From Actinoplanes ianthinogenes (GTDB lineage Bacteria; Actinomycetota; Actinomycetes; Mycobacteriales; Micromonosporaceae), in assembly GCF_018324205.1 (NCBI RefSeq), contig NZ_AP023356.1:2249501-2313500 (forward strand): a stretch of 64,000 nucleotides of DNA, in the 5' to 3' direction. Numbering within the stretch: the stretch's first letter is position 1; the number at the start of each line of letters is the position of its first letter. The position numbers were made by a program, and so were the translations under genes. The notes below the pieces were generated by a model that made no database searches, was not told where the DNA came from, and worked only from the letters and a program-made list of their open reading frames with translations. This document shows positions 1 through 7,725 of this stretch, in pieces.

Positions 1-287
1 TCCGGGCCGCTGCCCTGCTGGGAGGCGGTGAGGAAGGTGGTCTGCTGGTCCTTGGAGATGGCCTGGACCTTGACGGTCACGCCGTTCTCCTTGCCGAACT
101 TCTCGGCGAACGGCTTGAGGGCGGCGGAGCGCTTGTCGTCCGCCCAGATCACCAGTTCACCGCTGGCCGCGGCGGCCGAGGGGGCGCTGCCGCCCTTGGT
201 GTCGTTGTCCTTGCTGTCGCCACAGGCGGCCACGCCGGCCAGGCACAGCATGCTGGCGGCGATCACACCGGCAGTACGGATGCGCAT
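1..287 (-). CDS. Sugar ABC transporter substrate-binding lipoprotein, N-terminal part
   Basis: Only the first 95 or so residues are in the window; the gene continues past the left edge. The protein begins with a lipoprotein signal peptide ending in the lipobox LAGVAAC, then a Gly/Ser/Ala spacer and ELVIWADDKR, the usual opening of an extracellular solute-binding protein family 1 domain (maltose/oligosaccharide type). It would be a membrane-anchored sugar receptor feeding an ABC importer encoded further left. The start at 287 is chosen because GGGAGC lies 6 bases upstream; an in-frame ATG at 305 has no such site. It faces the LacI-family gene at 474, which very likely controls it. The maltose-type ligand is inferred from the family and from the operator sequence in between. 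Confidence 0.88.
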   Translation of the reverse strand, partial: MRIRTAGVIAASMLCLAGVAACGDSKDNDTKGGSAPSAAAASGELVIWADDKRSAALKPFAEKFGKENGVTVKVQAISKDQQTTFLTASQQGSGP

Positions 288-402
288 GGAAATGCTCCCG
301 TTCATGTACGGATTTAGCGCGAGAAAAGGGGTGTCTTGAGCGCGGCCCATGGCTCGGCGCCCACAAGATCGGTAAGGTGTCGTCCTTGTTGCCGGGACGT
401 TA

Positions 403-435
403 GCAAGCTCTTGCAGTCAATGGAAGGGCTTGCAG
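403..435. promoter_or_regulatory. LacI/MalR-type operator region between the sugar-binding lipoprotein and lacI genes
   Basis: Two direct copies of CTTGCAG (410-416 and 429-435) lie 19 bases apart, and the first is part of the inverted repeat GCAAG-CT-CTTGC (403-414). CTTGCAG-type repeats are described for MalR sites upstream of malE in Streptomyces, so this is the likely site where the adjacent LacI protein represses the sugar transporter. A -10-like TACAGT (462-467) lies 6 bases before the lacI ATG, suggesting a leaderless lacI transcript. Confidence 0.6.
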
Positions 436-473
436 GGCGATGACCGGTAACAGCTCGGCACTACAGTGACAAC

Positions 474-1523
474 ATGCGTGCACGGATGGCGGACATCGCC
501 CGTCAAGCCCAGGTCAGCGAGGCGACGGTCTCTCGCGTCATCAACGACCGCCCCGGCGTCTCCGCGGAGACCAGGCAGGCGGTGCTGACCGCCCTCGACG
601 TGCTCGGTTACGAGCGCCCCGAGCGGCTGCGCAAACGCAGCGCCGGTCTGGTCGGCCTGGTCGTGCCCGAGTTGGACAACCCCATCTTCCCCGCGTTTGC
701 CCAGGTCATCGAGTCGACGCTGGCCCAGTCGGGCTACACGCCGGTGCTCTGCACGCAGTCACCCGGCGGCGTCACCGAGGACGAGTACGTGGAGATGCTG
801 CTGGACCGCCAGGTCTCCGGCATCGTGTTCGTCTCCGGCCTGCACGCCGACACCACCGCCGACGTCGAACGCTACCTTCGGCTGCTCGCCCGGCCGCTGC
901 CGATCGTGCTGGTCAACGGGCACACCGACGGCATCGACGCGCCGTTCGTCTCGTGCGACGAGCAGCTCTCCGGCGACCTGGCGGTCGGGCACCTCGCGTC
1001 GCTCGGCCACACCCGGATCGGCATGATCTCCGGCCCGCACCGGTTCAGCCCGGTGCAGCGCAAACTCGCCGGCTACCGCGCCGCCATGCAGCGCGAACTC
1101 GGCATTCCGGCGTCCGAGGTGGACGATCTCGTGGAGCTGACGCTGTTCGGCGTCGAGGGTGGCGAGGTGGCCGCCGAGCGCCTGCTGAACAAGGGCGTCA
1201 CCGGCATCATCTGCGGTTCCGACATGATGGCACTGGGCGCGATCCGGGCCGCGCGGCGCCGCGGGATGGATGTTCCGAGCGACGTGTCGATCATCGGGTT
1301 CGACGACTCGCCGCTGATGGCCTTCACCGATCCGCCGCTGACGACGCTGCGCCAGCCGGTCGCGGCCATGGCCGTGGCCGCCGTCCGCTCCCTCGTCGAC
1401 GACATCAACGGACACGGTTCGCCCAGGTCGGAGTACCTTTTCCGGCCGGAGCTGGTGGTCCGCAACTCGACCGCGATGGCGCCGGCCCGGCGGAAACTGA
1501 CCGCGGACATCTCGGCCGCCTGA
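474..1523 (+). CDS. LacI-family transcriptional regulator, MalR-like
   Basis: 349 residues, normal for LacI proteins. Residues 5-25 (ADIARQAQVSEATVSRVIND) form the LacI helix-turn-helix, followed by the hinge and a periplasmic-binding-protein-like effector domain (about 60-335) with the usual IIGFDD motif near residue 280. It binds palindromic DNA and releases it when a sugar or sugar phosphate binds. It is divergent from a sugar-binding lipoprotein gene with CTTGCAG repeats between them, so it is probably the local repressor of that transporter. A TGCAA-N4-TTGCA inverted repeat at 1545-1558 just past its stop may be a further site. The ATG at 474 sits 6 bases after a -10-like hexamer; an ATG five codons in could also serve. 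Confidence 0.9.
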   Translation: MRARMADIARQAQVSEATVSRVINDRPGVSAETRQAVLTALDVLGYERPERLRKRSAGLVGLVVPELDNPIFPAFAQVIESTLAQSGYTPVLCTQSPGGVTEDEYVEMLLDRQVSGIVFVSGLHADTTADVERYLRLLARPLPIVLVNGHTDGIDAPFVSCDEQLSGDLAVGHLASLGHTRIGMISGPHRFSPVQRKLAGYRAAMQRELGIPASEVDDLVELTLFGVEGGEVAAERLLNKGVTGIICGSDMMALGAIRAARRRGMDVPSDVSIIGFDDSPLMAFTDPPLTTLRQPVAAMAVAAVRSLVDDINGHGSPRSEYLFRPELVVRNSTAMAPARRKLTADISAA

Positions 1524-1973
1524 CGGCTTCCTGAAGAAACCTGCTGCAACTTCTTGCACGATCCGCCAGAGAAATTCGCGTCACTGCTCAAGAGAGCGTG
1601 TTCTCCGCCTCGTTCGGGCGGACGTCCCGGCGCAGGTAGGACGCGCGCGGCGGCTGAGCTGCCGGAATTGGCGCCGGGCGACGGCATTCCCGGCAAGAAC
1701 CGGCAAGCCCAGGATGGCCGAAATCGTACTTTCCGCGTCTGCTCCGTTACCGAGCGCAGGAAAAACCCTGTCCGGTGGGCCGCATACGGATCAGTGATAC
1801 ACATCACATTTTTTCTGAACCGGTTAACTCGCGGTGCCGGTTGTCGCCCAGATTGTGGCGGTTCTCGAAGGCAACCGGCAGTACTGTTGCCGGGTCCTTG
1901 CACTGAATGACGGCGCCTGTCAGGGGCTGTTTCGGCAGCGCTCAGGGCAGCCACCGAACCGGTCCAGTCCGAT
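1524..1973. other. Intergenic stretch without a supported gene; holds a CRP-like site
   Basis: No reading frame here has a convincing start, ribosome site or protein-like composition. The segment 1790-1830 is unusually AT-rich for this genome (CACATTTTTTCTGAAC) and holds a CRP-like palindrome. Further on, GGCAAC and GTTGCC (around 1870-1890) can form a short stem. An unannotated small RNA or promoter is possible but not shown. Confidence 0.4.
1793..1808. promoter_or_regulatory. CRP-like palindrome
   Basis: GTGA-TACACA-TCAC (1794-1807) with a trailing A matches the CRP/GlxR consensus TGTGA-N6-TCACA except for the first base. It is followed by an AT-rich T run. No gene starts close on the plus strand (next start 2243), and on the minus strand there is no start until far upstream, so the target is unclear. 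Confidence 0.45.
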
Positions 1974-2204
1974 TCAGCGGGCCCGTTTCCGTCTCTCGGC
2001 CCGCGTCACGAAGCCTGAGGCCAGGACACCGCCCAGGCCCGCGAAGACGACGACGAACGGGACCGGATCCAGGTCGGTCCGCTCCTGGACGAGGTACCCG
2101 GCGAACGCCCCCGCCGCGCCGATGAGCAGAAACAGACACAGCGCCGTCACGACCGGCCGGCGGAAGGCGACGGCCGTCAGGCGGTCCTTGGCAGTGGGCG
2201 GCAT
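1974..2204 (-). CDS. Small two-helix membrane protein, function unknown
   Basis: 76 residues. Two hydrophobic segments are visible: about residues 17-38 (VVTALCLFLLIGAAGAFAG) and 49-66 (PFVVVFAGLGGVLASGFV), and it ends in a basic tail, RAERRKRAR, expected on the cytoplasmic side. Such short actinobacterial membrane proteins have no assigned role. The start at 2204 (MPPTAKD) gives a compact protein; a start further up at 2255 would add residues lacking membrane character. No strong ribosome site is present. It lies alone, tail-to-tail with nothing, and head-to-head with the LRR-like gene at 2243. Confidence 0.6.
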   Translation of the reverse strand: MPPTAKDRLTAVAFRRPVVTALCLFLLIGAAGAFAGYLVQERTDLDPVPFVVVFAGLGGVLASGFVTRAERRKRAR

Positions 2205-2242
2205 GGCAGAAGTAGACCACGCCAGACATAGGCTTCGATGCC

Positions 2243-3022
2243 ATGGAGGAGCCACGCGTGTTCGGGAACCGATTCGCCGACGCCGCCGGGCCCGCCGGGG
2301 CGCAGCCGGACCGGGACCGCTGCGGGTGCGTCGGGCACTCGACCCGAACCCGGCCCGCCGAGGTGAGCTTCCACGCCGACCGGCAGGACACCGCGAGCCC
2401 CGGCTGGCGGCACCTGCTGGCGCTGATCGACGAGGCCGCGGCGGACGGCCGGCCGGTCTTCAAGCCGTTCGTGGAGTTGGCTCCCGAGGAGCGCCGGCAG
2501 ATCATCACGCTGCCACCCACGATCGCCGGCCTGACCGAGGTCCGGCACCTCGTGCTGTACGGCACCAACCTGGTCCGGCTCCCGCCCGAGATCGGGGCGA
2601 TGACCGCCCTGGAGGTGTTCGAGCCGTACACGTCGCATCGGCTGCACTGGTATCCGTACGAGCTGACCAGGTGCACCCGGCTGCGCGCGAGCACGGTCAG
2701 CACCCGCGTGCTGTACGGCAACGTCAAGTTCCGGCCGCCGTTCCCGAGCCTGCCCCCGGCGAGCGAGGTCGACCCCGCCCGGCTCGATCCCGCGGTCAGC
2801 GGGACCGATCGGGCCGGCACGTGCAGCGTGTGCGACGGCCCGGTCAGCGCCGAGCTGCACCAGGTGTGGATCTCTCAGGCGGTGGCCACCGACGTGCTGC
2901 CTTTGCTGGTCAACGCCTGCTCGGCGGCGTGCGTGGCGGCGCTCCCGCGGGGCCACCAGGGGTACGTCGCCACACCGCACCGGGGCGGTCCCGGGCTGGT
3001 GCAGCCGGCGTCCCGCCGGTGA
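2243..3022 (+). CDS. Hypothetical protein with leucine-rich-repeat-like core
   Basis: 259 residues, not recognised as a named family. Residues about 90-135 read as one or two degenerate leucine-rich repeats (LVLYGTNLVRLPPEIGAM, TALEVFEP), of the kind used for protein contacts. A CSVC pair near residue 195 and two later cysteines (NACSAACVAA) suggest a small metal- or disulfide-bonded cap. No signal peptide or membrane helix is seen, so it is probably cytoplasmic. The start at 2243 has no strong ribosome site. It runs tail-to-tail into the gene ending at 3032. Confidence 0.65.
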   Translation: MEEPRVFGNRFADAAGPAGAQPDRDRCGCVGHSTRTRPAEVSFHADRQDTASPGWRHLLALIDEAAADGRPVFKPFVELAPEERRQIITLPPTIAGLTEVRHLVLYGTNLVRLPPEIGAMTALEVFEPYTSHRLHWYPYELTRCTRLRASTVSTRVLYGNVKFRPPFPSLPPASEVDPARLDPAVSGTDRAGTCSVCDGPVSAELHQVWISQAVATDVLPLLVNACSAACVAALPRGHQGYVATPHRGGPGLVQPASRR

Positions 3023-3031
3023 CCCGGGGGC

Positions 3032-4234
3032 CTAGTCGCGGAATTCGATGGTGAGTGCGGCTCGGTCGTTGGCCTGGTTCGGATCGTTGTAGCCCTTCGC
3101 GGGCAGGACGTTGGTGTCCGGGACATAGGTGAGCTCGTAGCGGCGAGGGGAGTCGATCTTCAGGGTCAGCGTGCGGGTGGCGCCGCCGGCCAGTCGGGAG
3201 CCGGTGCAGTTGACGTCCTCCATCCCGCCGCCGGACGGGCTCACCGCGCAGCCGGGCGGCGGATCGACCAAGCGCATGCCGGTGGAGATGACGGTCTGGG
3301 TCCGGTACGGGATGGCGGAGACCCCGGTGTTGCGCACGGTCAGCGTCATCGAACCCGTGTAGTGCCCGTTCTTCTGCCTGGTCAGCACCAGCTTGCTGCT
3401 GGTCAGCCGGAGATCGGTGGCGTACGGGTTGACCGGTGGCGCGGGCGCGTCCTGCTGAACGAACCCGGAGCCGTTCCAGGTGAACGTGAGCCACTGGCGG
3501 GTGACGTAGCGCTGGTCGGCCGACGTGGGATCGGCGCAGTGCCAGGGCACCGGGAAGTCGGCGGTCTCGACCTGGATCGCGCCGTTCGCGCCGGCGCGTA
3601 TCCCGCAGATGGCGACCACACCGCCGGTCTGCTGCAGCACCGGGCCGATCGTGCGGATCCCGCCGCCCTCCGCGGGCGTGAACGCCAGGACCTGCGACTC
3701 CTCCTGGCCCGGATCACCCATGCAGAAGATCCGCGCGAACGTCTCCGCCCGGCCGTCCCGATCGACATCGGCGTAGGCGACCCCGGCGATCCAGAGTGCG
3801 CCACGGTTGTCCTGGGTGTCACCGTCCTGGAACGGAACCGGGCCGCCGGCACAGTGGCCGGCCGGCCACGCGGGCAGGTCGAGAGTGGCCGAGTAGAGAT
3901 CCTTCTCGGTGATGCCACCGATCGGCGCGGTCGTCGACGGCTCGGTCTTCTCACCCGGGCCGACGAAGTAGATCGTGGAGCCGGAAGGGCTCGGGACGGG
4001 CGCGGCCGAGTTCGTCGCGGGACCGGGCCGGTTGCCGGTCAAACCCGCGCCGGCGGCCACCGAGATCGCGACGACCAGGACGGCCAGTGCCCCGAACAGG
4101 GCACCACGGTTGCGCCGGCGGGTACGCAGCCTCGCCCGGGTGCGCTCCGCGCCGACCGGCCTGACCAGGGTCGCCGTCTGGCTGCGGAACTCGTCGAACA
4201 CGGTGGTCAGCGGATCGTGGCCGGAAGTCGTCAT
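3032..4234 (-). CDS. Membrane-anchored protein co-translated with an ECF sigma factor
   Basis: 400 residues. The N-terminal ~45 residues are cytoplasmic and arginine-rich, followed by one membrane helix (GALFGALAVLVVAISVAAGA, about 44-63), a Pro/Ser/Thr-rich linker, a middle domain with a DVDRDG motif recalling FG-GAP/VCBS-type calcium sites, and a C-terminal beta-sandwich-like region (LTVRNTG, about 285-400) similar to DUF11/CARDB modules. It therefore displays a large part outside the membrane. The start at 4234 has GGAGGACGAGAA just ahead and overlaps the sigma gene stop by 4 bases (ATGA). The arrangement suggests an anti-sigma or sensor partner, although no classical zinc anti-sigma motif is visible. 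Confidence 0.75.
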   Translation of the reverse strand: MTTSGHDPLTTVFDEFRSQTATLVRPVGAERTRARLRTRRRNRGALFGALAVLVVAISVAAGAGLTGNRPGPATNSAAPVPSPSGSTIYFVGPGEKTEPSTTAPIGGITEKDLYSATLDLPAWPAGHCAGGPVPFQDGDTQDNRGALWIAGVAYADVDRDGRAETFARIFCMGDPGQEESQVLAFTPAEGGGIRTIGPVLQQTGGVVAICGIRAGANGAIQVETADFPVPWHCADPTSADQRYVTRQWLTFTWNGSGFVQQDAPAPPVNPYATDLRLTSSKLVLTRQKNGHYTGSMTLTVRNTGVSAIPYRTQTVISTGMRLVDPPPGCAVSPSGGGMEDVNCTGSRLAGGATRTLTLKIDSPRRYELTYVPDTNVLPAKGYNDPNQANDRAALTIEFRD

Positions 4235-4755
4235 TTCTCGTCCTCCTTCTCGGCGAGGCGCGTGGCCAGCGCGGTACGCCCCCGGTGCAGCCACGCCTTG
4301 ACCGTTCCCTCGGGCACGCCGATCTGGTCCGCGATGTCCCGCACCGACTGATCGGCGAGGTAGTGCAGGACCACCACCCGGCGGTGCTGGGCGGGCAGGG
4401 TGGCGAGCGCGGCGGTCAGCGCGACCCGGTCCGGGCCGGGCGCCGGAACGGTCTCCAGGCGGTGCCTGCGCAGGAAGAGCGCGGCGGTGCGGGCGCGACG
4501 CCACTGGCTGGTCGCCAGATTCCAGGCGACCCGGCGCACCCAGGCGAGCGGATCGTCCAGGACGGACGTCCGGTTCCACCGGGCGGGTGCGCGCAGGAAC
4601 GCCTCCTGCACGGCGTCCTGGGCGTTGAGCAGGTCCCCGGTGTAGGCGTACAGCTGAATCGTGAGCGACTGGAAGTGGGCGGCGTAGAAACTGTCGAAGT
4701 CCCGGTCGGCCGGCCCATCCCGATCGACGTCGCGTGCCTGGCGTAACTCGACCAC
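4231..4755 (-). CDS. ECF RNA polymerase sigma factor, SigE-like family
   Basis: 174 residues, typical of ECF sigma factors. Region 2 (about 22-88: FDSFYAAHFQSL, DAVQEAFLRA, PLAWVRRVAWN) binds core polymerase and the -10 element; region 4 (about 110-165: ALATLPAQHRRVVVLHYL, SVRDIADQIGVPEGTVKAWLHRGR) reads the -35 element. The GTG at 4755 follows GGGGGAGAGGGG, a good ribosome site. Its last codons overlap the downstream membrane protein gene, so the two are made together, as expected of a sigma factor and its regulator. The target promoters cannot be told from this window. Confidence 0.93.
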   Translation of the reverse strand: MVELRQARDVDRDGPADRDFDSFYAAHFQSLTIQLYAYTGDLLNAQDAVQEAFLRAPARWNRTSVLDDPLAWVRRVAWNLATSQWRRARTAALFLRRHRLETVPAPGPDRVALTAALATLPAQHRRVVVLHYLADQSVRDIADQIGVPEGTVKAWLHRGRTALATRLAEKEDEK

Positions 4756-4854
4756 GGTGCCCCTCTCCCCCGATGGCGGCCCGGGATCCGGCCGCTCAGG
4801 GGTTACACGCCCGGCAGCGGATGCCGGTTACAGCGAGGCCGGTGGATTCCCGCC

Positions 4855-4990
4855 ACCACCCGCCCCGCCCGGAGCCCGCCGGGCGGTCCGGAGCGCGGCG
4901 GGCGTCGCGCTGCTCGGCGGAGCTCTGCGGAGGACGTACAAAATGGTGAGCGGCCCGGACCGTGCCGGGCCGCTGGTGGAAAGCGGTCAG
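4855..4990 (-). repeat. Dispersed intergenic element, copy A
   Basis: Read on the minus strand, this runs from the last codons of dapE (CTGAGCTGA) through CCGCTTTCCACCAGCGGCCCGG, a hairpin, the core ATTTTGTACGTCCT, GAGCTC, and a long GC-rich tail with CCGCCCGG...CCGGGCGG. It matches copy C (10934-11134, plus strand) over nearly its whole length with about one difference in ten by eye, and shares its core with copy B (7573-7680). It supplies the dapE stop codon. Confidence 0.8.
4949..4974 (-). terminator. Hairpin downstream of dapE, inside repeat copy A
   Basis: AGCGGCCCGG and CCGGGCCGCT form a perfect 10-bp stem around a 6-base loop, starting 12 bases after the dapE stop codon. On the minus strand it is followed by CACCATTTTGTACG, a short T run. 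It could terminate dapE transcription. Confidence 0.6.
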
Positions 4991-6045
4991 CTCAGCCAGG
5001 TCGTGAGGTTCCGCAGGGCGGTGCGGATCTCCGGGATCGGGACGTGCTCGCCGTCGGTGTGTGCCTGGAGCGGGTCGCCGGGGCCGTAGTTGACGGCCGG
5101 GATGCCGAGGGCGGCGAAGCGGGACACGTCGGTCCAGCCCAGTTTGGCCTGCGGGACGCGGCCGACCAGCTCGACGAACTCTTTGGCGGCCGGCTTGTCG
5201 AGGCCGGGGCGGGCGCCGGGGGCGCGGTCGGTGACCTCCAGGTCGAAGCCGGCGAAGACCTCGCGCAGGTGCGCCTCGGCCTCCTCGACCGAGCGGTCCG
5301 GGGCGAAGCGATAGTTCACGAAGACGGTGCACAGGTCGGGGATCACGTTGCCGGCGATGCCACCCTCGATCTTCACGGCGTTGAGGCCCTCGCGATAGTG
5401 CAGGCCCTCCACGACGGGGCGCCGTGGCTCGTAGGCTCGGAGCACGTCCAGAACCCCGCCCGCGCTGTGGATCGCGTTGCTGCCGATCCAGGAGCGGGCG
5501 GCGTGCGCGGCCACGCCCGGCACCGTGATCTTCACGCGCATGGTGCCCTGGCAGCCGCCCTCGACCGTGCCGTCGCTGGGCTCGCCGAGGATGGCGAAGT
5601 CGCCGGCCAGCCAGTCCGGGTGGTTGCGGACGAGGCGGCCGAGACCGTTCAGCTTGGCGGCGACCTCCTCGTGGTCGTAGTAGACATAGGTGACGTCGTA
5701 GCGCGGCTCGGTCAGCGTCGCGGCGAGATGCAGCGTGGTGGCGACGCCGGCCTTCATGTCGACGGTGCCGCGGCCGCGCAGGACGTCGCCGTCCTCGACG
5801 ACCGGCAGGTTGCCGGCGATCGGCACGGTGTCGAGGTGGCCGGCGAGCACGACCCGGGTGGCACGGCCCAGGTTGGTCCGGGCGACCACGGCGTCACCGT
5901 CGCGCAGCACCTCCAGGTGCGGATATTTCCGAAGCGCTGCCTCGACGGCGTCGGCAAGCTCCTTCTCGTCGCCACTGACCGAGGGGATGTCGCAGATGAC
6001 GCGGGTGAGGGCGACGACGTCGCCGGTGAGATCGAGATCAGCCAT
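4987..6045 (-). CDS. dapE: Succinyl-diaminopimelate desuccinylase
   Basis: 352 residues, the length of actinobacterial DapE. It removes succinate from N-succinyl-LL-2,6-diaminopimelate in lysine and peptidoglycan precursor synthesis, in the cytoplasm. M20 peptidase signatures are present: AGHLDTVP (His70), [10 protein letters not shown] (Asp96), YYDHEEVA (glutamates ~126-127), GEPSDG and the C-terminal AHTDGEHV metal ligand. The dimerisation domain lies at about 175-285. The ATG at 6045 lacks a ribosome site, but TGATAA lies a few bases before it, so a leaderless start is plausible. It is divergent from argH with one shared 90-bp promoter region. Its stop codon lies inside a repeated intergenic element. 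Confidence 0.95.
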   Translation of the reverse strand: MADLDLTGDVVALTRVICDIPSVSGDEKELADAVEAALRKYPHLEVLRDGDAVVARTNLGRATRVVLAGHLDTVPIAGNLPVVEDGDVLRGRGTVDMKAGVATTLHLAATLTEPRYDVTYVYYDHEEVAAKLNGLGRLVRNHPDWLAGDFAILGEPSDGTVEGGCQGTMRVKITVPGVAAHAARSWIGSNAIHSAGGVLDVLRAYEPRRPVVEGLHYREGLNAVKIEGGIAGNVIPDLCTVFVNYRFAPDRSVEEAEAHLREVFAGFDLEVTDRAPGARPGLDKPAAKEFVELVGRVPQAKLGWTDVSRFAALGIPAVNYGPGDPLQAHTDGEHVPIPEIRTALRNLTTWLS

Positions 6046-6068
6046 GATGCAACTTTATCAGACGTGGG

Positions 6069-6080
6069 GTATTATTATGC
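6069..6080. promoter_or_regulatory. ARG-box-like site over the argH promoter
   Basis: GTAT-TATT-ATGC matches the GCAT-N4-ATGC core seen before argC at one base short of perfect. It overlaps TATTAT (6070-6075), a likely -10 for argH, so ArgR binding would block initiation. The region is very AT-rich for this genome. Downstream, GTCAGG (6091-6096) and CCTGAC (6105-6110) can form a hairpin in the argH leader. Confidence 0.55.
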
Positions 6081-6137
6081 ACGCGTTAAAGTCAGGTGGA
6101 AGTTCCTGACGATCTTCCGAATGATCAAGGAGTAGGT

Positions 6138-7568
6138 GTGCCGGAGAGTGACGAGCCGACCCGGCTCTGGGGTGCGCGATTCGCCGGTGGCCCGGCGGAG
6201 GCCCTGGCCCGGTTGAGCGTCAGCGTCCAGTTCGACTGGCGGCTGGCGCCCTATGACTTGCTCGCCTCCCGCGCGCACGCCCGCGTGCTGGCGAACGCGG
6301 GACTGCTCGACGCCGACGAGCTGGGCCGGATGCTGGCCGCGCTGGACGATCTGGAGTCGGCCTGCGCCGCCGGCGAGTTCCGTCCCACCATCGAGGACGA
6401 GGACGTGCACACCGCCCTGGAGCGCGGCCTGCTGGAGCGCCTCGGCGCGCTCGGCGGCAAGCTGCGCGCCGGCCGCTCGCGCAACGATCAGGTCGCCACC
6501 GACCTCCGGCTCTACCTGCGCGACCACGCCCGCGGGGTGGCCGTCGCGCTGATCGAGCTGGCCGACGCGCTCACCGAGCAGGCCGCGCGCAACGTCGACA
6601 CCCCGGCGCCCGGGATGACCCACGTGCAGCACGCGCAGCCGGTCAGTTTCGGTCACTGGCTGCTCGCCCACGTGCAGCCGCTGCTGCGCGACCTGGAGCG
6701 GCTGCGCGACTGGGACGTGCGGACCGCGATCAGCCCGCTCGGCTCCGGCGCCCTGGCCGGCTCGTCACTGCCGCTCGACCCGGCCGCCGTCGCCAAGGAG
6801 CTGGGCTTCTCGGCCCCCGCGCCGAACTCGATGGACGCCGTCGCCGACCGTGACTTCGTCGCCGAGTTCCTCTTCGTGACCGCGCTGATCGGCGTGCACC
6901 TGTCCCGGCTCGGCGAGGAGGTCGTCCTCTGGACGTCCACCGAGTTCGGCTGGGTGGAGCTGGACGACGCGTTCGCCACCGGTTCGTCGATCATGCCGCA
7001 GAAGAAGAACGCGGACATCGCCGAGCTGGCCCGGGGCAAGAGCGGCCGTCTGGTCGGTGGCCTGGTCGCGGTGCTGACCATGCTCAAGGGTCTGCCGCTG
7101 ACCTACGACCGGGACATGCAGGAGGACAAGGAGCCGGCCTTCGACGCCGTCGACACCCTGGAGCTGCTGCTCCCCGCCCTGGCCGGGATGATCTCCACGA
7201 TGACCGTCCGGGTGGACCGCCTCGCGGCCGCCGCCCCGGTCGGCTTCTCGCTGGCCACCGAGGTGGCCGACTGGCTGGTCCGGCGCGGGGTGCCGTTCCG
7301 CGACGCGCACGAGATCACCGGCAAGCTGGTGGCGCTCTGCTCGGCCCGCGAGTGCGAGCTGGAGGACCTCACCGACGACGACCTCAAGACGGTGAGCGAG
7401 CACCTCGACCCGTCGGTCCGGGAGGTGCTCTCGGTCGCCTCGGCGCTCGCGGCCCGCACGACACCGGGTTCGACCGGCCCGGGCCCGGTCCGCGAGCAGC
7501 TCGCGACCGTCCAGCACAAACTGGACACGTGGCGCCAGTGGGCGGTGGAGAAGGTCGTCCCGCGCTGA
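6138..7568 (+). CDS. argH: Argininosuccinate lyase
   Basis: 476 residues from a GTG at 6138, placed 5 bases after AAGGAG (6127-6132); the frame is open further upstream but without a ribosome site. ArgH splits argininosuccinate into arginine and fumarate, the last step of arginine synthesis. The fumarase-family signature GSSIMPQKKNAD lies near residue 285, RLGARFAGG-type opening and RSRNDQV (near 115) are also present. It stands apart from argCJBDFRG by 5 kb, facing dapE, but with its own ARG-box-like site. The 3' end runs into repeat copy B. Confidence 0.96.
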   Translation: MPESDEPTRLWGARFAGGPAEALARLSVSVQFDWRLAPYDLLASRAHARVLANAGLLDADELGRMLAALDDLESACAAGEFRPTIEDEDVHTALERGLLERLGALGGKLRAGRSRNDQVATDLRLYLRDHARGVAVALIELADALTEQAARNVDTPAPGMTHVQHAQPVSFGHWLLAHVQPLLRDLERLRDWDVRTAISPLGSGALAGSSLPLDPAAVAKELGFSAPAPNSMDAVADRDFVAEFLFVTALIGVHLSRLGEEVVLWTSTEFGWVELDDAFATGSSIMPQKKNADIAELARGKSGRLVGGLVAVLTMLKGLPLTYDRDMQEDKEPAFDAVDTLELLLPALAGMISTMTVRVDRLAAAAPVGFSLATEVADWLVRRGVPFRDAHEITGKLVALCSARECELEDLTDDDLKTVSEHLDPSVREVLSVASALAARTTPGSTGPGPVREQLATVQHKLDTWRQWAVEKVVPR

Positions 7569-7572
7569 TCGC

Positions 7573-7680
7573 CCCCATTTTGTACGACCTGGGTGAGGCT
7601 CTGCCGAGCAGCGCGAGGCCCGGCCGCCTCACGGCCGCTTGGCGACCTCACGGGTGTGGCGGTCGGCTGAAGTAGGCGCG
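7573..7680 (+). repeat. Dispersed intergenic element, copy B (shorter)
   Basis: Five bases after the argH stop the sequence reads CCCCCATTTTGTACGACCT, then GAGGCTCTGCCGAGCAGCGCGA, matching the cores of copies A and C. The flanking hairpin arms differ; here CGGCCG-CCTCA-CGGCCG (7621-7637) may act as an argH terminator. It is less conserved than A and C beyond about 60 bases. Confidence 0.65.
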
Positions 7681-7725
7681 GACCCACGCGCCCGTCCCCC
7701 GTTCCCAACCCCGGCTGGCGCCCAT

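Noticed and set aside
1554..1910. 118-codon frame after lacI
   Set aside because: No ribosome site, arginine- and proline-rich composition, crosses the CRP-like site and AT-rich segment.
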